Shown here one piece after another: positions 6,263-8,061 of a stretch of DNA of 8,061 nucleotides. The stretch comes from Phycisphaerales bacterium UBA1845 (GTDB lineage Bacteria; Planctomycetota; Phycisphaerae; UBA1845). Location: the NCBI GenBank assembly GCA_002338715.1, contig DDIR01000007.1:1-8061 (forward strand), read 5' to 3'. Made by a program: the position numbers and the translations under genes. Under the pieces are notes generated by a model. The model had not been told where the DNA came from, did no database searches, and saw nothing but the letters and a program-made list of their open reading frames with translations. Each line of letters opens with the position of its first letter. Within the stretch, counting starts at the first letter, position 1.

Positions 6263-6723
6263 ATTTTCCCGCCACATTCTGGGCAGATGCCGGATTCGTT
6301 GCCCGTTAGATCGTAATTACATCGAATGCAGCCGTTCAGTCGAACAGGTTTGCTTCGCCATGCGACCAATGTCGCGAGTAGGAACGGCACGATGAACAAC
6401 CATAGCGGGATCATCCACATGGATGATGGATTGTAGTCCAACGTTTTGATCCACCAGTGCTTGGCCAAGCTCGATTCGCTGTGCGTCATTGACCAACCGC
6501 CCTCGTGCAGTATGTCTCCTCCCGGTAGGTACAAGAAACACACCACACCCGCATGAAGTTGGAATTCGATTTCTAAAGACGCGTATCCTATTCGCCAGTA
6601 CAAACTCACCAACCACGCAGTCACAACGAACAGACATGCTGCCAATCCCCCGAGCAACATAAACATCCGAAACACAGATCGAGCCCCCAGCCACCGCTTG
6701 ATTGATCTTGGTATCAGCGTCAT
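6259..6723 (-). CDS. Two-TM protein with C-terminal zinc ribbon, cassette gene 1 (first)
   Basis: A 154-residue protein of unknown function that heads the cassette. Its basic N-terminus (Arg6 to Arg19) is longer than in the paralogues. TM1 is at about 19-43. The outer region (about 44-102) includes His-Glu-Gly-Gly-Trp (73-77). TM2 (about 103-122) contains Ile-Pro-Leu-Trp-Leu-Phe. The ribbon is Cys132-Ile-Arg-Cys135-Asn-Tyr-Asp-Leu-Thr-Gly ... Cys147-Pro-Glu-Cys150-Gly, with Asn where the other four have Gly, and the Gly-Pro-Leu-Arg-Arg element is replaced by Arg-Ser-Lys-Pro-Val-Arg. ATG at 6723 (or GTG at 6726, in frame) was chosen. The frame runs on to 6825, but the 34 added residues look non-coding and would cover the promoter. 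No Shine-Dalgarno is visible. Divergent from the ArsR gene at 6926. Confidence 0.83.
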   Translation of the reverse strand: MTLIPRSIKRWLGARSVFRMFMLLGGLAACLFVVTAWLVSLYWRIGYASLEIEFQLHAGVVCFLYLPGGDILHEGGWSMTHSESSLAKHWWIKTLDYNPSSMWMIPLWLFIVPFLLATLVAWRSKPVRLNGCIRCNYDLTGNESGICPECGGKI

Positions 6724-6730
6724 CACGTTG

Positions 6731-6736
6731 AGTATA
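6731..6736 (-). promoter_or_regulatory. Candidate -10 element of the zinc-ribbon cassette
   Basis: TATACT on the minus strand, only seven bases before the ATG at 6723. Transcription from it would start at or next to the start codon, giving a leaderless message, which agrees with the missing ribosome site. No good -35 hexamer is seen 16-18 bases upstream, so this rests on the -10 match alone. Confidence 0.35.
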
Positions 6737-6879
6737 GACCACCCCAATGGGCCATGCACCGAATTGGTCCGCTCATGTAGTGGGCCTCGAAAGCATCGGT
6801 TCATTTCCCGCTGGCGACAGCCCACAACAGGCCCCCATCCGTGTTTTTGCCCACGCGATCAATATTTCGAGATTTCCAC

Positions 6880-6919
6880 TTGACATATCGTCATCTTACG
6901 ATATATTGACATTAAGGAG
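6880..6919 (+). promoter_or_regulatory. Promoter, operator and ribosome site of the ArsR gene at 6926
   Basis: A perfect -35 TTGACA (6880-6885) and -10 TATATT (6902-6907) are 16 bases apart. A perfect inverted repeat, ATATCGT-CATCTT-ACGATAT (6885-6904), fills the gap between them, the classic place for an ArsR-type autorepressor. AAGGAG at 6914-6919 lies six bases before the ATG. A further half-site, TTTCGAGAT, at 6865-6873 recurs in reverse orientation at 7293-7301 before the rhodanese gene. Confidence 0.8.
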
Positions 6920-6925
6920 CTTAGG

Positions 6926-7246
6926 ATGGCCAGGGCGGTCCGAAAATCCAGGAAGCCTGTTGAGCTTGGGGCCGAGTCCTTGGGGCAGGCGGCTGAGTGC
7001 TTGCGGGTGCTCGCCCATCCCGCTCGGATTCGCATGGTGCAGATGCTGCTTTCCGGGCGGTACACCGTCGGTGAGTTGGCCGAGGACTGCGGCATCCCCG
7101 ATAACGTCGCCTCCGAGCATCTGCGTCTGATGCAGCGGTGCGGGTTTTTCACCAGCGAACGCGACGGGCGAAAGGTCTATTACCAGGTGGCTGAACCCCA
7201 CCTTGCCGACATCATCAACTGCATCGAAAGTCGGTTTTCAAAATGA
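6926..7246 (+). CDS. ArsR-family repressor of the rhodanese/TauE sulfur module
   Basis: A 106-residue winged-helix protein. The Leu-Ala-His-Pro-Ala-Arg-Ile-Arg-Met-Val motif (29-38), the Tyr-Thr-Val-Gly-Glu-Leu turn, a recognition helix around Asn60-Val-Ala-Ser-Glu-His-Leu-Arg (60-67) and a wing (about 76-88) are all clear. The first gene of a plus-strand module with a membrane rhodanese and a TauE-type permease, it probably senses reactive sulfur, by analogy with E. coli YgaV and with BigR/SqrR. However, by my alignment it lacks the BigR/SqrR cysteine pair: Gln39 stands at the first position and Ser105 at the second. Its own cysteines are 25, 55, 72 and 99, so sensing would have to use another pair, for example Cys25 with Cys99. 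Self-regulation is likely because the promoter carries an inverted repeat, and the same kind of site precedes the rhodanese gene. The start has a good AAGGAG site. Confidence 0.93.
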   Translation: MARAVRKSRKPVELGAESLGQAAECLRVLAHPARIRMVQMLLSGRYTVGELAEDCGIPDNVASEHLRLMQRCGFFTSERDGRKVYYQVAEPHLADIINCIESRFSK

Positions 7247-7282
7247 CCGTCGATATCACATAGCCGTCAGGGCGATTTTATT

Positions 7283-7328
7283 TTGACCCAATATCTCGAA
7301 AGTTCGCGATATTTCGATATTCAAGGAG
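7283..7328 (+). promoter_or_regulatory. Second promoter/operator and ribosome site, before the rhodanese gene
   Basis: A -35-like TTGACC (7283-7288) and a -10-like GATATT (7308-7313, spacing 19) flank an inverted repeat, ATATCTCGAA-AG-TTCGCGATAT (7291-7312, one mismatch). The outer ATATC...GATAT halves match those before the ArsR gene, with two more bases between them. ATATTTCGA at 7309-7317 also recurs at 6862-6870. AAGGAG at 7323-7328 lies ten bases before the ATG. The module can thus be transcribed from here independently, probably under the same repressor. Confidence 0.65.
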
Positions 7329-7338
7329 CCGTTGAATC

Positions 7339-7899
7339 ATGAACCCCAAAACGATCACCCCAACCGAACTTCATGAACTCATCCGTCAGGGAAAACCGAT
7401 CAACCTCATTGACGTGCGCACGCCGGCTGAGTTCCGCTCCGTTCACGCGACGCCCGCCCGCAATGTCCCGCTCGATGCCATCAAACCAGACGCCGTCTGC
7501 CAAAACGGAAGCACGCAATCAGACGAGCCCGTCTATCTGATTTGCCGAAGCGGTACGCGATCGACCAAGGCGTGCGAACAGCTCATCAAAAGCGGTTACG
7601 CCAACGTGGTCAGTGTCGTCGGGGGAACCGAAGCCTGGGACAAACTCGGCTTACCGGTCAATCGCGGAAAGGGTGCGATCTCGCTCGAACGTCAGGTGCG
7701 GATCGTTGCGGGCTTACTCGTCTTGACCGGTGCGGTGCTCGGGTACTTCGTTCACCGCTACTTCATCGGTCTGTCGGCGTTCGTCGGCGCGGGTTTGACG
7801 TTCGCGGGCATCACCGACACGTGCGGGATGGCCATGATGCTTGCAAAAATGCCGTGGAACCAGGTCAAGGAAGAGGCCCCCTCATGTTGTACGCGTTAA
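7339..7899 (+). CDS. YgaP-like membrane rhodanese (sulfurtransferase with C-terminal DUF2892-type segment)
   Basis: A 186-residue protein. The N-terminal rhodanese domain (about 5-108) has Asp-Val-Arg-Thr-Pro-Ala-Glu-Phe (25-32), the active-site loop Cys69-Arg-Ser-Gly-Thr-Arg-Ser, and Gly-Gly-Thr-Glu-Ala-Trp (95-100). Cys69 should carry the persulfide. The C-terminal part (about 115-175) starts Ser-Leu-Glu-Arg-Gln-Val-Arg and has two hydrophobic segments (about 121-137 and 142-158), then Asp-Thr-Cys162-Gly-Met-Ala and Met-Pro-Trp-Asn, as in E. coli YgaP. It therefore anchors sulfur-transfer chemistry to the inner membrane. The tail ends Cys183-Cys184-Thr-Arg, a possible extra thiol or metal site. 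Likely role: handling persulfide or thiosulfate sulfur together with the TauE/SafE permease, whose gene overlaps its last 16 bases. Confidence 0.94.
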   Translation: MNPKTITPTELHELIRQGKPINLIDVRTPAEFRSVHATPARNVPLDAIKPDAVCQNGSTQSDEPVYLICRSGTRSTKACEQLIKSGYANVVSVVGGTEAWDKLGLPVNRGKGAISLERQVRIVAGLLVLTGAVLGYFVHRYFIGLSAFVGAGLTFAGITDTCGMAMMLAKMPWNQVKEEAPSCCTR

Positions 7900-8061
7900 G
7901 TGTACTTTTTGGCGCCTTGGTCGGGTTCGCCCTGGGGATGACCGGTGGTGGTGGGTCGCTGCTGGCGGTTCCGCTGCTGGTTTACGGGCTTTCGGTCGCA
8001 CCGCGCGAGGCCTTTGGCATTTCGCTGGCCGCGGTCGGGGCGACGGCGCTGGTTGGGGCGG
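7884..8061 (+). CDS. TauE/SafE-family permease, N-terminal part (continues beyond window)
   Basis: ATG at 7884 lies inside the end of the rhodanese gene (16-base overlap, different frame), with AAGGAAGAGG shortly before it, so translation is probably coupled. The 59 complete codons give a hydrophobic helix containing Gly-Phe-Ala-Leu-Gly-Met-Thr followed by Gly-Gly-Gly-Gly-Ser-Leu-Leu-Ala-Val-Pro-Leu-Leu (21-32). That glycine-rich re-entrant-type motif is typical of the first repeat of TauE/SafE (DUF81) exporters of sulfite and related anions. The frame is open at the right edge. In this setting it would export sulfite, or another product of sulfur oxidation or transfer; the substrate is inferred from its neighbours. 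Confidence 0.88.
   Translation, partial: MLYALSVLFGALVGFALGMTGGGGSLLAVPLLVYGLSVAPREAFGISLAAVGATALVGA

Noticed and set aside
6727..6825. Upstream extension of cassette gene 1 by 34 residues
   Set aside because: The extension is polar, lacks a ribosome site, does not match the short N-termini of the paralogues and would cover the candidate -10.
1..8061. tRNA, rRNA, CRISPR, insertion sequence or attachment-site signals
   Set aside because: No cloverleaf, spaced repeat array, transposase or terminal inverted repeat was recognised on either strand.

Overview
The window looks like chromosomal DNA of a Planctomycetota bacterium, most likely of the Phycisphaerae type. The main reason is a run of small membrane proteins that each end in a zinc ribbon of the form C-x-x-C-(G/N)-Y-x-L-T-G-x(6)-C-P-E-C-G, a C-terminal signature I know as characteristic of that phylum. 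This is recognition from memory, not a database search.

Layout, left to right. (1) 1-943, minus strand: the 5' part of a DUF4405-type membrane cytochrome-like gene runs off the left edge. Behind it lies an ArsR-family repressor gene with a Cys-Val-Cys metal-site motif. Matching inverted repeats (ATGGC-N6-GCCAT) lie in front of both genes, so the repressor probably controls itself and the membrane gene. (2) 993-3704, minus strand: a 903-residue hybrid sensor kinase (TM, CHASE, TM, HisKA, HATPase, REC, HPt) with a TTG start. (3) 3705-4159: 455 bases without a credible gene, holding two palindromes. (4) 4160-6723, minus strand: five tandem genes for paralogous two-TM proteins with C-terminal zinc ribbons. 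Every junction is a 4-base stop/start overlap (ATGA three times, GTGA once). The fourth gene in transcription order carries an in-frame TAG at codon 32 with the frame intact on both sides. (5) 6727-8061, plus strand: a sulfur-type module of ArsR repressor, YgaP-like rhodanese with two C-terminal membrane segments, and the start of a TauE/SafE permease. The repressor gene and the rhodanese gene each have a promoter with an ATATC...GATAT inverted repeat between the -35 and -10 elements.

How the genes may work together: the right-hand module fits reactive-sulfur (persulfide, thiosulfate or sulfite) handling: a sensor-repressor, a membrane sulfurtransferase and an anion exporter. The left-hand pair looks like a metal-, metalloid- or redox-responsive repressor controlling a membrane electron-carrier-like protein. 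The five-gene zinc-ribbon cassette is the least understood part. Its ends (N-terminal TM; second TM, basic stretch and ribbon) are conserved while the extracytoplasmic middles differ strongly, which suggests tandem duplication followed by divergence of the outward-facing domain. No RNA genes, insertion sequences, CRISPR arrays or convincing intrinsic terminators were seen.
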